Source of the DNA: Gilvimarinus agarilyticus
GTDB taxonomy: Bacteria > Pseudomonadota > Gammaproteobacteria > Pseudomonadales > Cellvibrionaceae
Assembly (NCBI RefSeq): GCF_000832015.1
Contig: NZ_JXCJ01000001.1
Span: 819,343-883,342, forward strand
DNA length: 64,000 nucleotides
Direction: 5' to 3'
Position 1 is the stretch's first letter. Every line of letters begins with the position of its first letter. The notes under the pieces were generated by a model. That model did not search any database. It had not been told where the DNA came from and saw nothing but the letters and a program-made list of their open reading frames with translations. Position numbers and translations under genes: made by a program. Of the stretch, positions 28,386-38,579 are shown piece after piece.

Positions 28386-29219
28386 TTAGTACTGGCAGGA
28401 GTCTGGGGCGTCGGCGATAAAGTAAGATTTGTAGTTAGTCGCTGTTTCATCCATACAGCCTTTAAGATTTAGCAGCTTAACCGAGCGAAACTCAATAGGG
28501 GCGCTCTCGGCTTGTAGGGCGACATAGCCTTCTGTTAGCGGTGTGCCATCGTCGAGTTGCATACCAGAGTAGCGAATTACCTCCTCACCTTCTACCCGGT
28601 GAATGGCAAGCTCGTTGCTGTGCACCTCAACTTCGGCGCTGACCCACTGGTCACCGTGGTAAGTCCCACTGGTGGATTCGATGATATGGTCGGTGCGCAG
28701 CTCGCCTTTGTAGACGGCGTGGCTGCCGGGGGTGACCAGATTCGAGGTGTGACGCTCATCTGTGCCATTGCCGCCAAGCAACTGCACTTCCATGCAGGCC
28801 GGGTAGCCCTGCTCGAGCGCCATGCTTTCGGGCGACTGTGCATGGTACATAATGCCATTGTTACGCCAGGCCCAGTCGGGGGCGCCCTCGGCTTGCTCTC
28901 CGACAAAACGGTACTCTACTTTTACCTTGTAGTGAGATAGAGGTTGGTTATAAAAAATATGTCCGTTACGCCCCTGAAAAGTATCGTACTCGTCGTAGTT
29001 AACAATTAACTTGTCGTCTTTAACCCCAAACGTATTCAGTGCGTTTTCACCTAGCGGGTAACCGGCAATTTTTATGGTCCAGTCGTCTAAGTTTTTGCCG
29101 TTAAAAATATCGACCCACTGCTCTTGCTCGGTTGCAGGTGGTTGATTGCTCGTGTGAGTGCAACCGCCAGAGAGTGCTGCGGCCAGGATAAAAAGGGCAA
29201 ACGGAGTAAGTTTGGGCAT
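28386..29219 (-). CDS. DUF1080 (3-keto-disaccharide hydrolase-like) lipoprotein with C-terminal Cys module
   Basis: A 277-residue lipoprotein: signal ending LSGGC with lipobox Cys20. A DUF1080 beta-jelly-roll domain (about 35-250) shows WVDIFNGKNLDDW at its start and ESAPIEFRSVKLLNL at its end, both hallmark strands. Members of this family have been shown to hydrolyse 3-keto-glycosides, so a periplasmic role in oxidised-sugar breakdown is plausible. The last 24 residues (254-277) form a separate Cys-bracketed module (GCMDETATNY...DSCQY) resembling the GCxDxxAxNY-type modules of secreted marine bacterial proteins. A ThuA protein lies about 2 kb away. Confidence 0.85.
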   Translation of the reverse strand: MPKLTPFALFILAAALSGGCTHTSNQPPATEQEQWVDIFNGKNLDDWTIKIAGYPLGENALNTFGVKDDKLIVNYDEYDTFQGRNGHIFYNQPLSHYKVKVEYRFVGEQAEGAPDWAWRNNGIMYHAQSPESMALEQGYPACMEVQLLGGNGTDERHTSNLVTPGSHAVYKGELRTDHIIESTSGTYHGDQWVSAEVEVHSNELAIHRVEGEEVIRYSGMQLDDGTPLTEGYVALQAESAPIEFRSVKLLNLKGCMDETATNYKSYFIADAPDSCQY

Positions 29220-29405
29220 ATGAAGGTTCCTGTCTATTGTTATGGATTATCAAGTTTTTATAGGCGATAAAATTTTAGCCGATAAGTCGCTTAGGCGCGA
29301 GAGAAGGGCGACACCGCTTTCTAATAAATGGACAAATTTACAGTTGCTTACAGTCTTGCCCGTTTTTAGGCGTTGCGCTACGAGCATTGAAGCCTAGAGC
29401 GACAC

Positions 29406-30035
29406 TTATGACGTTAACTCTTGTATATATTTTGCTGTGTTTGCTTGGCGGTGGGCGTGGCCATATACCTTAGAGGAGGGGTAATATTCAGCCTTCAGTT
29501 GGATGGTGGACGCTACTTCTACACCAAAATGGTCGGCGATAAACGCCAAGGTCATATCCATGCCGGCAGAGACTCCCGCAGACGACCAAATAGTACCGTC
29601 TTTTACAAAACGCTCTTCGATGGTTTCAACGGTGGGGTCTTGCTTTAGCTCGTTTAAAAACTCCCAGTGAGTCGTTGCTTTTTTTCCGCTAAATAACCCG
29701 GCTCGTTGCATGAGGTACATGCCGGTACAAATGGACAGAATAGCCTGACACTGCCGCCCCGCGCGCTGCATAAAAGCAATAACCTCGTCATCGAGCATGG
29801 CGCTACGTGCGCCACTACCGCCAGGCACGATCAATACGTCGGGTAGCTCTGCCTCACTGAAGTGACTGTCTGCCGAGAAGCGCATGCCGTGCTCACCAGA
29901 AGGTGTCATGCTATTTAGTGATATTAATCTGGGCGACTCGCACAAGCCGATCTCCGCGAGAAGGCCTATCAGCTCCCAGGAGCCAACCAGGTCCAACTCT
30001 TCGACCTTGTCATAAATAATAAAGTGTATTTTCAT
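29406..30035 (-). CDS. DJ-1/PfpI-superfamily protein
   Basis: A 209-residue class I glutamine-amidotransferase-like protein of the DJ-1/PfpI superfamily. The nucleophile-elbow Cys103 sits in AILSICTGMYLM, with GGSGARSA (72-79) and TTHWEFL further on. There is no attached AraC DNA-binding domain, unlike many relatives. It resembles the isocyanide-hydratase/ThiJ subgroup, but the substrate cannot be told from sequence. It has its own promoter region upstream; neighbours are unrelated. Confidence 0.82.
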   Translation of the reverse strand: MKIHFIIYDKVEELDLVGSWELIGLLAEIGLCESPRLISLNSMTPSGEHGMRFSADSHFSEAELPDVLIVPGGSGARSAMLDDEVIAFMQRAGRQCQAILSICTGMYLMQRAGLFSGKKATTHWEFLNELKQDPTVETIEERFVKDGTIWSSAGVSAGMDMTLAFIADHFGVEVASTIQLKAEYYPSSKVYGHAHRQANTAKYIQELTS

Positions 30036-30273
30036 GTTTATGACCTCAAGGTTTTTCCCCTTTGGTGGTTTGGCGGTCGTAGGCGTGTGATGCTCAGATA
30101 AAATTTTAAACGCTTAGAAAAATTCACTATCGGCTATGGCGTTTGTGTCGTTTACCCGGCTCATCTACGCGCTAAGATAGCGACGTTTTTTTTCTATGGT
30201 TGAGTAGAGTTGTTGCGTGTCAGTATCTTGCACCGTCTTCAGGCGAGTACTTTTGTTGAGGTTAATGTTCACA

Positions 30274-30666
30274 TTAGTTCTCAATTAACTGACGAATCGT
30301 GTTTAAGTCTTTTTCTACCAGACGTTTATCTTCATTAAATTGTTCGTCTGACATGGTGTCGAGCTGAAACAGGGTGAAGCTTAAGAGGCTACTATGGCCT
30401 TGCTCGATGACCCGCATGGGGTTGCTGAGTACGGCGCCCGATGAGAACCATATGCGATGATCCAGTACGCCAAAGTCATTGCGCTTTGCAAACTGAAATT
30501 GCGCCGGGCCGTCTGGGGTATCCACTTGCCACGTGTCAGTGTCTTTGCCGGGCTGTACTGAGGTAAAAAATGGCACCCAGCGAGGTAGGTTGCGCGCATC
30601 GCGCACAAAATCGTAAACCGTTGCAATCGGCGCGTTAATGTGGACCCAGAGCGTTTCGATATTCAT
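30274..30666 (-). CDS. SRPBCC (START-like) family protein
   Basis: A 130-residue helix-grip protein of the polyketide-cyclase/SRPBCC group, with a hydrophobic cavity for small ligands. Family features are the N-terminal strand LWVHINAPIATVYDFVRDARNLPRWVPFF and the C-terminal amphipathic helix (about 105-130). ATG 30666 was chosen because AGGA lies about ten bases upstream; the frame continues upstream with no support. ATG 30675 is possible. The ligand is unknown. Confidence 0.75.
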   Translation of the reverse strand: MNIETLWVHINAPIATVYDFVRDARNLPRWVPFFTSVQPGKDTDTWQVDTPDGPAQFQFAKRNDFGVLDHRIWFSSGAVLSNPMRVIEQGHSSLLSFTLFQLDTMSDEQFNEDKRLVEKDLNTIRQLIEN

Positions 30667-30864
30667 GGCTAACATCCTGTCGTGGCTAAGAGCAGTATAA
30701 TGACTCTTAAGCTTTTGCAAAATCAAGCCGTTGTCAGCTTTGCCAGTACTTTGGCCCGTATTCGTGCTTTGGCTGAATTTGGGCAAGTATTTGCGAGGTG
30801 CCGCGCAGATGGCGTGTTGTAGCCTGAGTATACTGTGGCTTAAACCTGAACCGCAAAAATCATT

Positions 30865-31254
30865 ATGACGACTGCTATTAAATATTTACCCTTGGGGTTG
30901 CTACTTGCCATTGTGGGAGCCTGTAGCAGCGTTGAATCGAAAAGCCCTGAGCATTTGCTTGGCTACACTGAGCGAGGTGAAGCCTCGTTTTATGCGGCGA
31001 AGTTCCAGTTTCGTAAAACCGCCAGCGGTGAGCGCTTTAATCAGTTAGCCAAGACTGCCGCCCATAAAACCTTACCTTTTGGTACTAAGGTGCGCGTCAC
31101 TAATCTCGAAAATGGTCGCGACATCGTGGTAAAAATTAATGATCGGGGCCCGTTTATCCAGGGGCGCATTATTGACTTGTCCCGCTCGGCATTCTCGGAG
31201 CTTGCTGATGCCAAGGTAGGGCTTATTGACGTTAAGATTGAGGTGGTACCTTAA
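30865..31254 (+). CDS. Short RlpA-like lipoprotein (double-psi beta-barrel)
   Basis: A 129-residue lipoprotein (lipobox IVGAC, Cys20) with an RlpA double-psi beta-barrel at about 37-129: GEASFYAAKFQFRKTASGERF, LPFGTKVRVTNLENGR and KINDRGPFIQGRIIDLS, including the conserved DRGP. RlpA proteins cleave naked peptidoglycan strands or act at the septum. This one lacks the SPOR domain of full-length RlpA, so septal targeting through SPOR is not available. Likely an outer-membrane-anchored cell-wall protein. It ends at a bidirectional terminator shared with the converging ThuA gene. Confidence 0.85.
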   Translation: MTTAIKYLPLGLLLAIVGACSSVESKSPEHLLGYTERGEASFYAAKFQFRKTASGERFNQLAKTAAHKTLPFGTKVRVTNLENGRDIVVKINDRGPFIQGRIIDLSRSAFSELADAKVGLIDVKIEVVP

Positions 31255-31298
31255 CTCTCTCTTGTTGATGATCGGGTGTAAACTCATACCCGCCGACA

Positions 31299-31325
31299 AA
31301 AAAGCCCGCAAAATGCGGGCTTTTT
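31299..31325. terminator. Bidirectional intrinsic terminator
   Basis: AAAAAGCCCGC (31299-31309) pairs with GCGGGCTTTTT (31315-31325) around AAAAT. A- and T-runs on both sides serve the RlpA-like gene (+) and the ThuA gene (-). Confidence 0.9.
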
Positions 31326-31352
31326 AAACTCTAAGCGGTTAAATGCGACGCG

Positions 31353-32120
31353 CTACTTACGCATCCCTTTGCCGGTGGCGGCCCAATATAAACCACCATA
31401 AATATGCTCTAAGAACATTTTGTCGCTGTAGGTTGATGGCATGTGGCCAAGCCCTGTGTAAAACGCCCGGCCGCCGTCGTACTCGTGATACCAGGCGATG
31501 GGGTGAAAATCGCCCATGCCTTTGCCAGCTACCCGGCCCCAGTCGGCAACGGGGTCGTAGGTGCTCTCATCGATAGAGAGAATATAGTTCAGGCCATCGA
31601 TGCGTTCTGCGCCAAACTCGTAAAATTCGTCAGTCCAAAGAAAAGTGTCGGGCATACGTTCAACACCTGGGAACGTACGGTCGATAACGTCCACTTCAGC
31701 GGTTTGGATGGCTGGGTGAATGTGAAACGTGCGGCCCACCATTTTGGTGTACCAGTCCCAGTCGTATTCGGTATCTGAGGCGCTGTGAATTCCGACAAAG
31801 CCTTTGCCCGACTGAATAAAGCGCTCCATGGCGGCTTGCTGGTCATCGTCCAGAATATCGGCGGTGGTATTTAAAAAGACAATGGCGTCGTAATTTTTAA
31901 GTTTATCATCGGCAAACACACTGGCCATTTCGTGCCAGTCGAGGCTAAAGTGATGGCGTTCGGCCATCTCTTGCATGGCATCGACACCGGCATTGATGGA
32001 CTTATGGTGCCAGCCACCGGTTTTGGTAAACAGTAGTACGCTGAATTGTTCGGCAAGTGCCGGCAAGGCAGCAAGGCTGAGGCTGGCTAGCAGTGCCAAC
32101 CGGGCAGTGAGTTTATACAT
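31353..32120 (-). CDS. Exported ThuA-domain protein
   Basis: A 255-residue protein with a signal peptide (1-23, ending ALPALA) and a ThuA-like domain (glutamine-amidotransferase-like fold). It shows SVLLFTKTGGWHHKSI (27-42), GKGFVGIHSASDTEYDW, and WYHEYDGGRAFYTGLGH (about 211-227), all typical of the family. ThuA was first tied to trehalose/sucrose 3-keto derivatives in Sinorhizobium, and related exported proteins are common in polysaccharide degraders. Together with the nearby DUF1080 lipoprotein this hints at periplasmic 3-keto-sugar handling, which is inference. Confidence 0.85.
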   Translation of the reverse strand: MYKLTARLALLASLSLAALPALAEQFSVLLFTKTGGWHHKSINAGVDAMQEMAERHHFSLDWHEMASVFADDKLKNYDAIVFLNTTADILDDDQQAAMERFIQSGKGFVGIHSASDTEYDWDWYTKMVGRTFHIHPAIQTAEVDVIDRTFPGVERMPDTFLWTDEFYEFGAERIDGLNYILSIDESTYDPVADWGRVAGKGMGDFHPIAWYHEYDGGRAFYTGLGHMPSTYSDKMFLEHIYGGLYWAATGKGMRK

Positions 32121-32177
32121 AGTCTGGGTTCCGCTATTGTTATTGGTAAGTTCTTGGTGTTGAGCTTGATCGCGCGA

Positions 32178-32208
32178 GTGACTGGGGCGGGCTCAGTGCC
32201 CCAGTCAC
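32178..32208 (-). terminator. Hairpin downstream of ubiD
   Basis: GTGACTGGGGC (32178-32188) is perfectly complementary to 32198-32208 with a 9-base loop. No T-run on either side, so termination is uncertain; it may stabilise the ubiD 3' end. Confidence 0.5.
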
Positions 32209-32272
32209 GGCTAACTTACCTTAAACGTCGCCGTCTGGGCTGACAAGCGTCAGCGACGAGCTTAGCAAATTT

Positions 32273-33757
32273 TTACCCGCTGGCCGGTTTGCTGTCGATG
32301 CCGAGCGACTCCCATAGGGCGTCGACGCGCGCTTTTACCGCCTCGTCCATGACGATGGGCTCGCCCCACTCGCGGTCGGTTTCACCGGGCCACTTATTGG
32401 TGGCGTCCATACCCATTTTCGAGCCGAGGCCGGATACCGGCGAGGCAAAGTCGAGGTAGTCGATAGGCGTGTTTTCAATGAGGGTGGTATCGCGCGCCGG
32501 GTCCATGCGGGTGGTAATGGCCCAAATCACATCCTGCCAGTCACGTGCGTTGACATCGTCATCGGTCACAATCACAAATTTGGTGTACATAAACTGCCGT
32601 AAGAAAGACCAGACACCCATCATCACGCGCTTGGCGTGGCCTGGGTACTGCTTCTTCATAGTGACCACAGCCATTCGGTACGAGCAGCCCTCGGGTGGCA
32701 GGTAAAAATCCACAATCTCGGGGAACTGTTTTTGCAGCAGCGGAATAAACACTTCGTTGAGTGCCAGCCCCAGTACGGCGGGCTCATCCGGCGGCCGACC
32801 GGTATAGGTGCTGTGGTAAATCGGGTCTTTGCGGTGGGTAATGCGGGTGACGGTAAACACCGGAAAGGTGTCCACCTCGTTGTAGTAGCCGGTGTGATCG
32901 CCGTAGGGCCCCTCTGACGCCATGTCGTCCGGGGCGATATGGCCCTCTAAAATAAACTCGGCCGAGGCGGGCACTTGCAGCTCGTTGCTGCCGGCTTTGA
33001 CGACCTCGGTTTTGCTGCCGCGCAACAGCCCGGCAAACGCGTACTCGCTTAAGCTGTCTGGCACCGGGGTAACTGCGCCTAAAATAGTGGCGGGGTCGGC
33101 GCCGAGGGCGACGGCTACGGGGAAGGGCTCGCCGGGGTGCTCTTGTTGCCACTCGCGAAAATCCAGCGCGCCACCGCGGTGGCTTAACCAGCGCATAATC
33201 AGCCGGTTTTTCGCGATTTTTTGCATGCGGTAGATACCGAGGTTTTGGCGCTCTTTCAGCGGGCCTCGGGTAATAACCAGCGGCCAGGTAATAAGCGGCG
33301 CCGCGTCGCCGGGCCAGCAGGTTTGTATCGGCAGTAGGTCTAAGTCGATAGCATCGTCTTCAATCACCACTTCTTGGCAGGGCGCTTTTTTAAGTACCTT
33401 GGGGGCCATGTTAAGCACTTGCTTGAAAATCGGCAGCGATTGCCACGCCTCTTTTAAACCTTTGGGGGGCTCGGGCTCTTTTAAAAAAGCCAGCAGTTTA
33501 CCCACCTCGCGTAGCGCGGCTACTGAGTCTTCCCCCATGCCCAGCGCTACTCGCTCGGGGGTGCCAAACAAATTGCCCAGCACCGGAATCGTGTAGCCTT
33601 TAGGGTTTTCAAACAATAGCGCCGGGCCACCGGCGCGCAGGGTGCGGTCGCAAATTTCCGTCATCTCGAGGTTGGGGTCTACTTCGGCGCTGATGCGTTT
33701 TAGTTCGCCACGTGCTTCGAGCTGTTGAATAAAATCGCGAAGGTCGCTGTACTTCAT
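32273..33757 (-). CDS. ubiD: 3-octaprenyl-4-hydroxybenzoate carboxy-lyase UbiD
   Basis: Decarboxylates polyprenyl-4-hydroxybenzoate in ubiquinone synthesis using prenylated FMN made by UbiX (not in the window). 494 residues, full length compared with 497 in E. coli. Recognisable segments are [29 protein letters not shown], the [20 protein letters not shown] catalytic region with conserved Glu/Asp, and the C-terminal [11 protein letters not shown]. It follows trxA-rho in the Pseudomonas order, 97 bases beyond the rho stop, with the rho terminator between. Confidence 0.97.
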   Translation of the reverse strand: MKYSDLRDFIQQLEARGELKRISAEVDPNLEMTEICDRTLRAGGPALLFENPKGYTIPVLGNLFGTPERVALGMGEDSVAALREVGKLLAFLKEPEPPKGLKEAWQSLPIFKQVLNMAPKVLKKAPCQEVVIEDDAIDLDLLPIQTCWPGDAAPLITWPLVITRGPLKERQNLGIYRMQKIAKNRLIMRWLSHRGGALDFREWQQEHPGEPFPVAVALGADPATILGAVTPVPDSLSEYAFAGLLRGSKTEVVKAGSNELQVPASAEFILEGHIAPDDMASEGPYGDHTGYYNEVDTFPVFTVTRITHRKDPIYHSTYTGRPPDEPAVLGLALNEVFIPLLQKQFPEIVDFYLPPEGCSYRMAVVTMKKQYPGHAKRVMMGVWSFLRQFMYTKFVIVTDDDVNARDWQDVIWAITTRMDPARDTTLIENTPIDYLDFASPVSGLGSKMGMDATNKWPGETDREWGEPIVMDEAVKARVDALWESLGIDSKPASG

Positions 33758-33805
33758 GGTAAATCCGGGGTGCGGTTGACGGGAGACGGTGAGCAGAAAG
33801 TATAA

Positions 33806-33838
33806 CGAAAAACGGGGAACATTTTACGTTCCCCGTTT
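33806..33838 (-). terminator. Intrinsic terminator after rho
   Basis: AAACGGGGAAC (33810-33820) pairs with GTTCCCCGTTT (33828-33838) around ATTTTAC. Read on the - strand, the stem is followed by a T-run. Confidence 0.88.
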
Positions 33839-33854
33839 GCCGTCAGCCGATCAA

Positions 33855-35114
33855 TTACTTTCTCTTCATTGAGAGGAAGAATTCATCGTTGGTTTTAAAG
33901 TCTTTTAGCTTGTCCACTAAAAACTCAGTGGCGGCAACGTCTTCCATGTCGTTGAGTAGGCGACGCAAAATCCACGCGCGTTGCAGCTCATCTTCTTTCA
34001 TTAGCAGCTCTTCGCGGCGGGTGCCCGAGCGGCGTACGTTGATGGCTGGGTAAATACGCTTCTCGGCAATTTTACGGTCCAGGTGCAACTCGAGGTTACC
34101 GGTGCCTTTAAACTCTTCGTAGATCACTTCATCCATCTTCGAGCCGGTATCCACCAGAGCGGTGGCGATAATAGACAGGCTACCACCCTCTTCAATGTTA
34201 CGCGCGGCACCAAAGAAGCGCTTGGGGCGTTCCAGTGCGTGAGCATCAACACCACCGGTGAGTACTTTACCGGACGATGGAATAACGGTGTTATAAGCGC
34301 GGGCCAAACGAGTGATGGAGTCGAGCAGGATGATCACGTCTTTTTTGTGCTCAACCAAGCGCTTGGCGCGCTCGATGACCATATCGGCCACTTGCACGTG
34401 ACGCGCTGGCGGCTCATCAAAAGTTGAGGCCACCACCTCGCCGCGCACGGAGCGTTGCATCTCGGTAACTTCTTCCGGGCGCTCATCGATCAGCAATACA
34501 ATCAAATGACACTCAGGGTTGTTGCGCGTGATCGCCTGAGCAATACATTGCATCATGATGGTCTTACCGGCTTTAGGCGGTGCGACAATCAGGCCGCGCT
34601 GGCCTTTACCGATAGGGGAGGTTAAGTCGATGATGCGACCGGTTAAATCTTCGGTAGAGCCGTTGCCGGCCTCTAGCACTAGACGCTCATCCGGGAACAG
34701 CGGCGTTAAGTTTTCAAATAAGATTTTATTGCGCGAGCTCTCGGGTTTATCAAAGTTAATTTCGTTAACCTTGAGCAGGGCAAAGTAGCGCTCGCCTTCT
34801 TTCGGAGGGCGAATCTTGCCGGCAATGGTGTCGCCGGTGCGCAAGTTAAAGCGGCGAATTTGACTGGGCGAGACGTAGATATCGTCGGGGCCTGCCAGGT
34901 ACGAACTGTCGGCCGAACGCAAAAAGCCAAAGCCGTCTTGCAGAATTTCCAGTACCCCGTCGCCGTAGATGTCTTCGCCGCTTTTGGCGTGGCGTTTTAA
35001 GATATTAAAAATAATATCCTGTTTGCGCGATCGAGCGAGGTTTTCCTGGCCCGTTTCGCGGGCGATATCAATCAACTCTTCAATGGGTTTTGCTTTTAAA
35101 TCGGTAAGGTTCAT
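33855..35114 (-). CDS. rho: Transcription termination factor Rho
   Basis: Hexameric RNA helicase that ends transcription at Rho-dependent sites. 419 residues, identical in length to E. coli Rho. N-terminal helical domain [15 protein letters not shown], cold-shock-like RNA-binding domain (about 48-120, [17 protein letters not shown]), Walker A APPKAGKT (178-185), Walker [12 protein letters not shown] and the Q/R-loop region. ATG 35114 fits the family start; the frame stays open for 49 more codons upstream but looks non-coding. Confidence 0.98.
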   Translation of the reverse strand: MNLTDLKAKPIEELIDIARETGQENLARSRKQDIIFNILKRHAKSGEDIYGDGVLEILQDGFGFLRSADSSYLAGPDDIYVSPSQIRRFNLRTGDTIAGKIRPPKEGERYFALLKVNEINFDKPESSRNKILFENLTPLFPDERLVLEAGNGSTEDLTGRIIDLTSPIGKGQRGLIVAPPKAGKTIMMQCIAQAITRNNPECHLIVLLIDERPEEVTEMQRSVRGEVVASTFDEPPARHVQVADMVIERAKRLVEHKKDVIILLDSITRLARAYNTVIPSSGKVLTGGVDAHALERPKRFFGAARNIEEGGSLSIIATALVDTGSKMDEVIYEEFKGTGNLELHLDRKIAEKRIYPAINVRRSGTRREELLMKEDELQRAWILRRLLNDMEDVAATEFLVDKLKDFKTNDEFFLSMKRK

Positions 35115-35508
35115 ACAGTTGGACTTAGTTAGTGGTTTGTTGTCTGCAGGGGTTTCGTGCCGAATGGCAGTGAATACAAGCGGCAGACTGCGTTGCTTAT
35201 CGAGGCACATGAATCTGTTGTGCGTCGGCCAGTGTGGTGCGCTGTTGTTGTTGTATCGCACACGCTGTCAGTCAAATAATACTGTTACACATCATCCGGT
35301 CTAGCGGATAACCTACAGAGCTATCGTCTGAAAGTAGGAGAAAGTCGCAGGGAATCTGTGTTTTGCCCAAGATCGTGCGGAATAAGGAGTGCCAAACCGG
35401 GCGGGACCTACAATGAGCTGTAACAGGTGATCTGGAGTATAGCGGTAAAAAACGGCAAGTGCAAAAATTAAATTTGGCCACCGCAAAAGCGGTGGCCAAG
35501 GTTGTGGT
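35115..35508 (-). other. 394-base rho leader between trxA and rho
   Basis: Contains the trxA terminator at its upstream end and then a long leader before rho. In E. coli the rho leader mediates autoregulation by attenuation. Here I see no obvious leader peptide with its own ribosome binding site and no second intrinsic terminator. Rho-dependent feedback is possible but not shown. Confidence 0.5.
35467..35499 (-). terminator. Intrinsic terminator after trxA
   Basis: TTGGCCACCGC (35474-35484) pairs with GCGGTGGCCAA (35489-35499) around AAAA. On the - strand a T-rich stretch follows. It starts 9 bases beyond the trxA stop. Confidence 0.88.
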
Positions 35509-35838
35509 TTACACCACAGATTCGATGAACTCGACCAGCTGCGAGCGCGACAGAGCACCCACTTTGGTGGACTCGGCGTTGCCACCTTTAAACACAATCA
35601 AGGTTGGAATGCCGCGAATACCGAACTTGGCCGGGGTTTCTTTGTTGGCATCGACGTCCATTTTGGCAATCTTTAACTTACCTGCGTATTGATCGGCCAG
35701 CTCGTCCAGTACCGGAGCAATCATTTTACAGGGGCCGCACCAGGCTGCCCAAAAATCAACCAGTACCGGTACGTCTGATTGCAGTACGTCGGCGTCAAAA
35801 GAGTCGTCGGTAACGTGAATAATGGCGTCGTTACTCAT
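35509..35838 (-). CDS. trxA: Thioredoxin 1
   Basis: Cytoplasmic thiol-disulphide reductant, 109 residues, normal size. Active site WCGPC at 33-37 followed by Lys, conserved cis-proline in [15 protein letters not shown] 35838 was chosen over a TTG two codons upstream because it is preceded by GGAG at suitable distance and gives the family N-terminus. Upstream of rho, as in Pseudomonas. Confidence 0.98.
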   Translation of the reverse strand: MSNDAIIHVTDDSFDADVLQSDVPVLVDFWAAWCGPCKMIAPVLDELADQYAGKLKIAKMDVDANKETPAKFGIRGIPTLIVFKGGNAESTKVGALSRSQLVEFIESVV

Positions 35839-36079
35839 AGTCAAATAGTCTCCAAACCCGGATTAGGGTATTTAATTAGCAATACTGAGGTGGCCTGTAT
35901 CGCTATATGGGGGCGCGAGTGACAATTTAAAGGCGAAGGTTAGCTAAAAACCAGCGGTAAACCCGATCAATAAGCCCGCGCTGCGTGTAATAGAAGCTAA
36001 GCATAATAAGGACTGGTTTACGCCTGATCAAGGAGAAAAAAGCTATAGCGGCGATTGTTGTGGCTAATGGATCGCTGTT

Positions 36080-38518
36080 CTAGGGATTAGCGCTGGTGTG
36101 GTTGAGGGGGGTGTCGGGAGCCAGTCCGAGCTTGTCGAGTGCCTGTGTTAAGCTTTTTAGGGTAATGGGTTTGCACAAGAAGTGATCCATGCCGCTGGCA
36201 AACACGGCTTCGCGGTGCTCCTCAAGTGCGTGGGCGGTTAAGGCGACAATGGTGGTTGCGGTGTGTGCTTCTGTTTGCTCATAGGCGCGAATGGCGCGGG
36301 TCGCTTCAAAGCCATCCATATCGGGCATTTCGCAGTCCATTAAAATTAAATCGAAGGGCTCGCGGCTGCGCTGTACGGCGCGCAGAGCCTCGCGGCCGTT
36401 CTCGGTCATCACCGGCTCGATGCCCAGCTTGCCCAGTAATCCCTTGATCACCATACGGTTAACGCTGTTGTCCTCTGCAACCAGAACTTTGAGGTGCACC
36501 AGCGCGAGATGGTTGCTAGTGCTATCGCTGATGCCAGCGCTGGGCGGAGGTGTTAAGCCGCTGGCGGTAAAGAGCGTGCGGTAGAGCTGCCGGGGCAGGA
36601 GTGGCTTGCGCAGTACCGTATCGACCTTGAGGCGCTCCAATGTATCGCGCGCCAAGGGTTCATCGGAGCCGGTCAGTAAGATTATCGGCAGCTCGGTGAG
36701 CTTGGCCTCGCGCCGGATCCAGTCGGTCAGGTGGAGCCCCGACATGACCGGTAACTGCTGACAGAGTATGGCCATGTCAAAAGGCTCGCCGGTTTTAATC
36801 ATATCGATGGCGGCGCTAGCGCTGGTTACCCGAATGAGCTGTATTTGCCAGGCGGCGCACAGCTTGGCCACAAGTTCAGATAGCGGCTGGCTGTGATCGG
36901 CCAGCAGAATGCGTTTGCCCGCCAGCGGCGAGGGATCGCTGGCATTTTTGGCGATAGCGATTTTGGCCGATGGCGCGAAGCGGGCGGTAAACCAAAAGGT
37001 GGAGCCTTGCCCCACTTTGCTATCGACACCGAGCTCGCCATGCATTAATTCCGTAAGGCTTTTGCAAATGGCCAGTCCCAGGCCGGTGCCGCCATAGTGC
37101 CGGCTGGTGCTACTGTCAGCTTGGCGGAAGGCGTCAAACAAACTTTGCTGAGCGCTTTTGCTGATACCGATGCCGGTGTCGGTGATGGTAAATGTCAGCT
37201 TCGGTGCAGCGCTGTTGCTGTCTGCATGGGCGCTTATGTGCAGCGTGATAGCGCCGGTGCTGGTAAATTTAAAGGCGTTGCCAATTAAATTGATAAGGAT
37301 TTGGCGCAACCGGGTTGGGTCGCCGCGTAGGTAGGTGGGCACTTGGGGCTCAATATAGCCGTATAGCTCGATATGGCGCTTGTTGGCGGTGGCACCAAAT
37401 AGCGCGATGGTGTCGTCGACGACTAAACCTAAATCAAACTCGACTGTCTCCAGCTGCATTTTACCGGCCTCGATTTTGGAGTAATCGAGAATGTCGTTAA
37501 TGATCTCCAGTAGGTTTTCGCCTGAGCGGTGAATGACATCCACATAGTGGCGCTGACTGTCGTCGAGGTTGGTGTCCCGCAGCATATCGAGCATGCCTAT
37601 AACGCCGTTCATCGGCGTGCGAATCTCGTGGCTCATAGTGGCCAGAAACTGGCTCTTGGCGCGGCTGGCGTCTTCCGCGGCGAGCTTTTGCCGGCGGGTT
37701 TCGAGTTTCTCTTCTTTCTCGCTCAGTAAGGCAAGCTCAATGGTGCGTCGCTGCTCGATATCCTCCTGCAGTGTTTCGCGCATATGATTGAGAGCGTTGG
37801 TGACATTGTCCAGCTCATCGGGTGTGTCACCTGTGGTTTTGCGCTCCAGTATCAATGGGGTAGAGAGCTTGTTAAGGTTAAGTTGTCGGGCATAGCGGGC
37901 AATGGTGTCGATATGCCGGGTGAGCAAGGTGTGGATGAGCCATAAGATCAACAGGGAGACCAGCAGGGTTTTGGTGCCCTGAATAAGCGCAATAAACAGC
38001 GCGCGCTGCCACAGCTTGTCGTAAATTGTGTTGAGGGTGGCGGTGACTGTGAGCTGCCCAAGATCTTGTGCGGTGGTGGACTCGTCGCGATAAATTAAGT
38101 CGTACTGCTTTACCAAAAAGCGGTTGGAGCTTTCGGTAATAATAGCGTCGCTGACCCCGGGTTTGCGGGCCACCAGAGTTTGCGGCTGATCGTTCCAGTC
38201 GCGCCAGTCTACCTGGACTTTAACCACGTCGGCCACGTCCAGCACACTGTTGATTTGAATTTGCAGTTGCTCTTGATCAAACCCCCAGAGGCTTTTCGTG
38301 ATGCTAGCCAGAGTGCTTACCCGCACCTGGTCGAGGCGTTTTTCGAGCGACGAAACGTCGTCGTTAAAATTGGAGTACAACTGTAATGCAATGGCGATTA
38401 ACGTAATAACCGAGCTGCACAGCAAGATAAGCCCAAGCAAGCGTGTGGCGATGGGGTTGTCGCGTGCGTAGCGGGTAAATGGCAGCATGAGCGCGTGGCA
38501 GTACCGGTTAAGTTGCAA
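36080..38518 (-). CDS. Membrane hybrid histidine kinase with a degenerate and an intact receiver
   Basis: An 812-residue BarA-like hybrid kinase. Two membrane helices (about 25-47 and 173-199) flank a periplasmic sensor (about 50-170). A HAMP-like linker (about 200-255) and coiled coil lead to the phosphoacceptor domain (His297, [11 protein letters not shown]). The ATPase domain has N-box LIGNAFKF, G1 DTGIG and G2 GGTGLGL. The first receiver (about 536-650) reads ILCQQLP where the acceptor Asp should be (Cys586) and AD instead of an acidic pair, so it is a pseudo-receiver. The second (about 676-800) is intact (Asp728, [11 protein letters not shown]). No HPt domain. The TTG 38518 start lacks a good ribosome binding site; ATG 38488 is equally possible. 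Confidence 0.88.
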   Translation of the reverse strand: MQLNRYCHALMLPFTRYARDNPIATRLLGLILLCSSVITLIAIALQLYSNFNDDVSSLEKRLDQVRVSTLASITKSLWGFDQEQLQIQINSVLDVADVVKVQVDWRDWNDQPQTLVARKPGVSDAIITESSNRFLVKQYDLIYRDESTTAQDLGQLTVTATLNTIYDKLWQRALFIALIQGTKTLLVSLLILWLIHTLLTRHIDTIARYARQLNLNKLSTPLILERKTTGDTPDELDNVTNALNHMRETLQEDIEQRRTIELALLSEKEEKLETRRQKLAAEDASRAKSQFLATMSHEIRTPMNGVIGMLDMLRDTNLDDSQRHYVDVIHRSGENLLEIINDILDYSKIEAGKMQLETVEFDLGLVVDDTIALFGATANKRHIELYGYIEPQVPTYLRGDPTRLRQILINLIGNAFKFTSTGAITLHISAHADSNSAAPKLTFTITDTGIGISKSAQQSLFDAFRQADSSTSRHYGGTGLGLAICKSLTELMHGELGVDSKVGQGSTFWFTARFAPSAKIAIAKNASDPSPLAGKRILLADHSQPLSELVAKLCAAWQIQLIRVTSASAAIDMIKTGEPFDMAILCQQLPVMSGLHLTDWIRREAKLTELPIILLTGSDEPLARDTLERLKVDTVLRKPLLPRQLYRTLFTASGLTPPPSAGISDSTSNHLALVHLKVLVAEDNSVNRMVIKGLLGKLGIEPVMTENGREALRAVQRSREPFDLILMDCEMPDMDGFEATRAIRAYEQTEAHTATTIVALTAHALEEHREAVFASGMDHFLCKPITLKSLTQALDKLGLAPDTPLNHTSANP

Positions 38519-38579
38519 TGTTAGGACGTTTGCTTAAAGTGTAGCAGGTGGCGCCAAAAGTGCTGTGGGTAAATAGCGA

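Noticed and set aside
32922..33233. A 103-codon + strand frame opposite ubiD.
   Set aside because: Antisense shadow of a strongly conserved gene.
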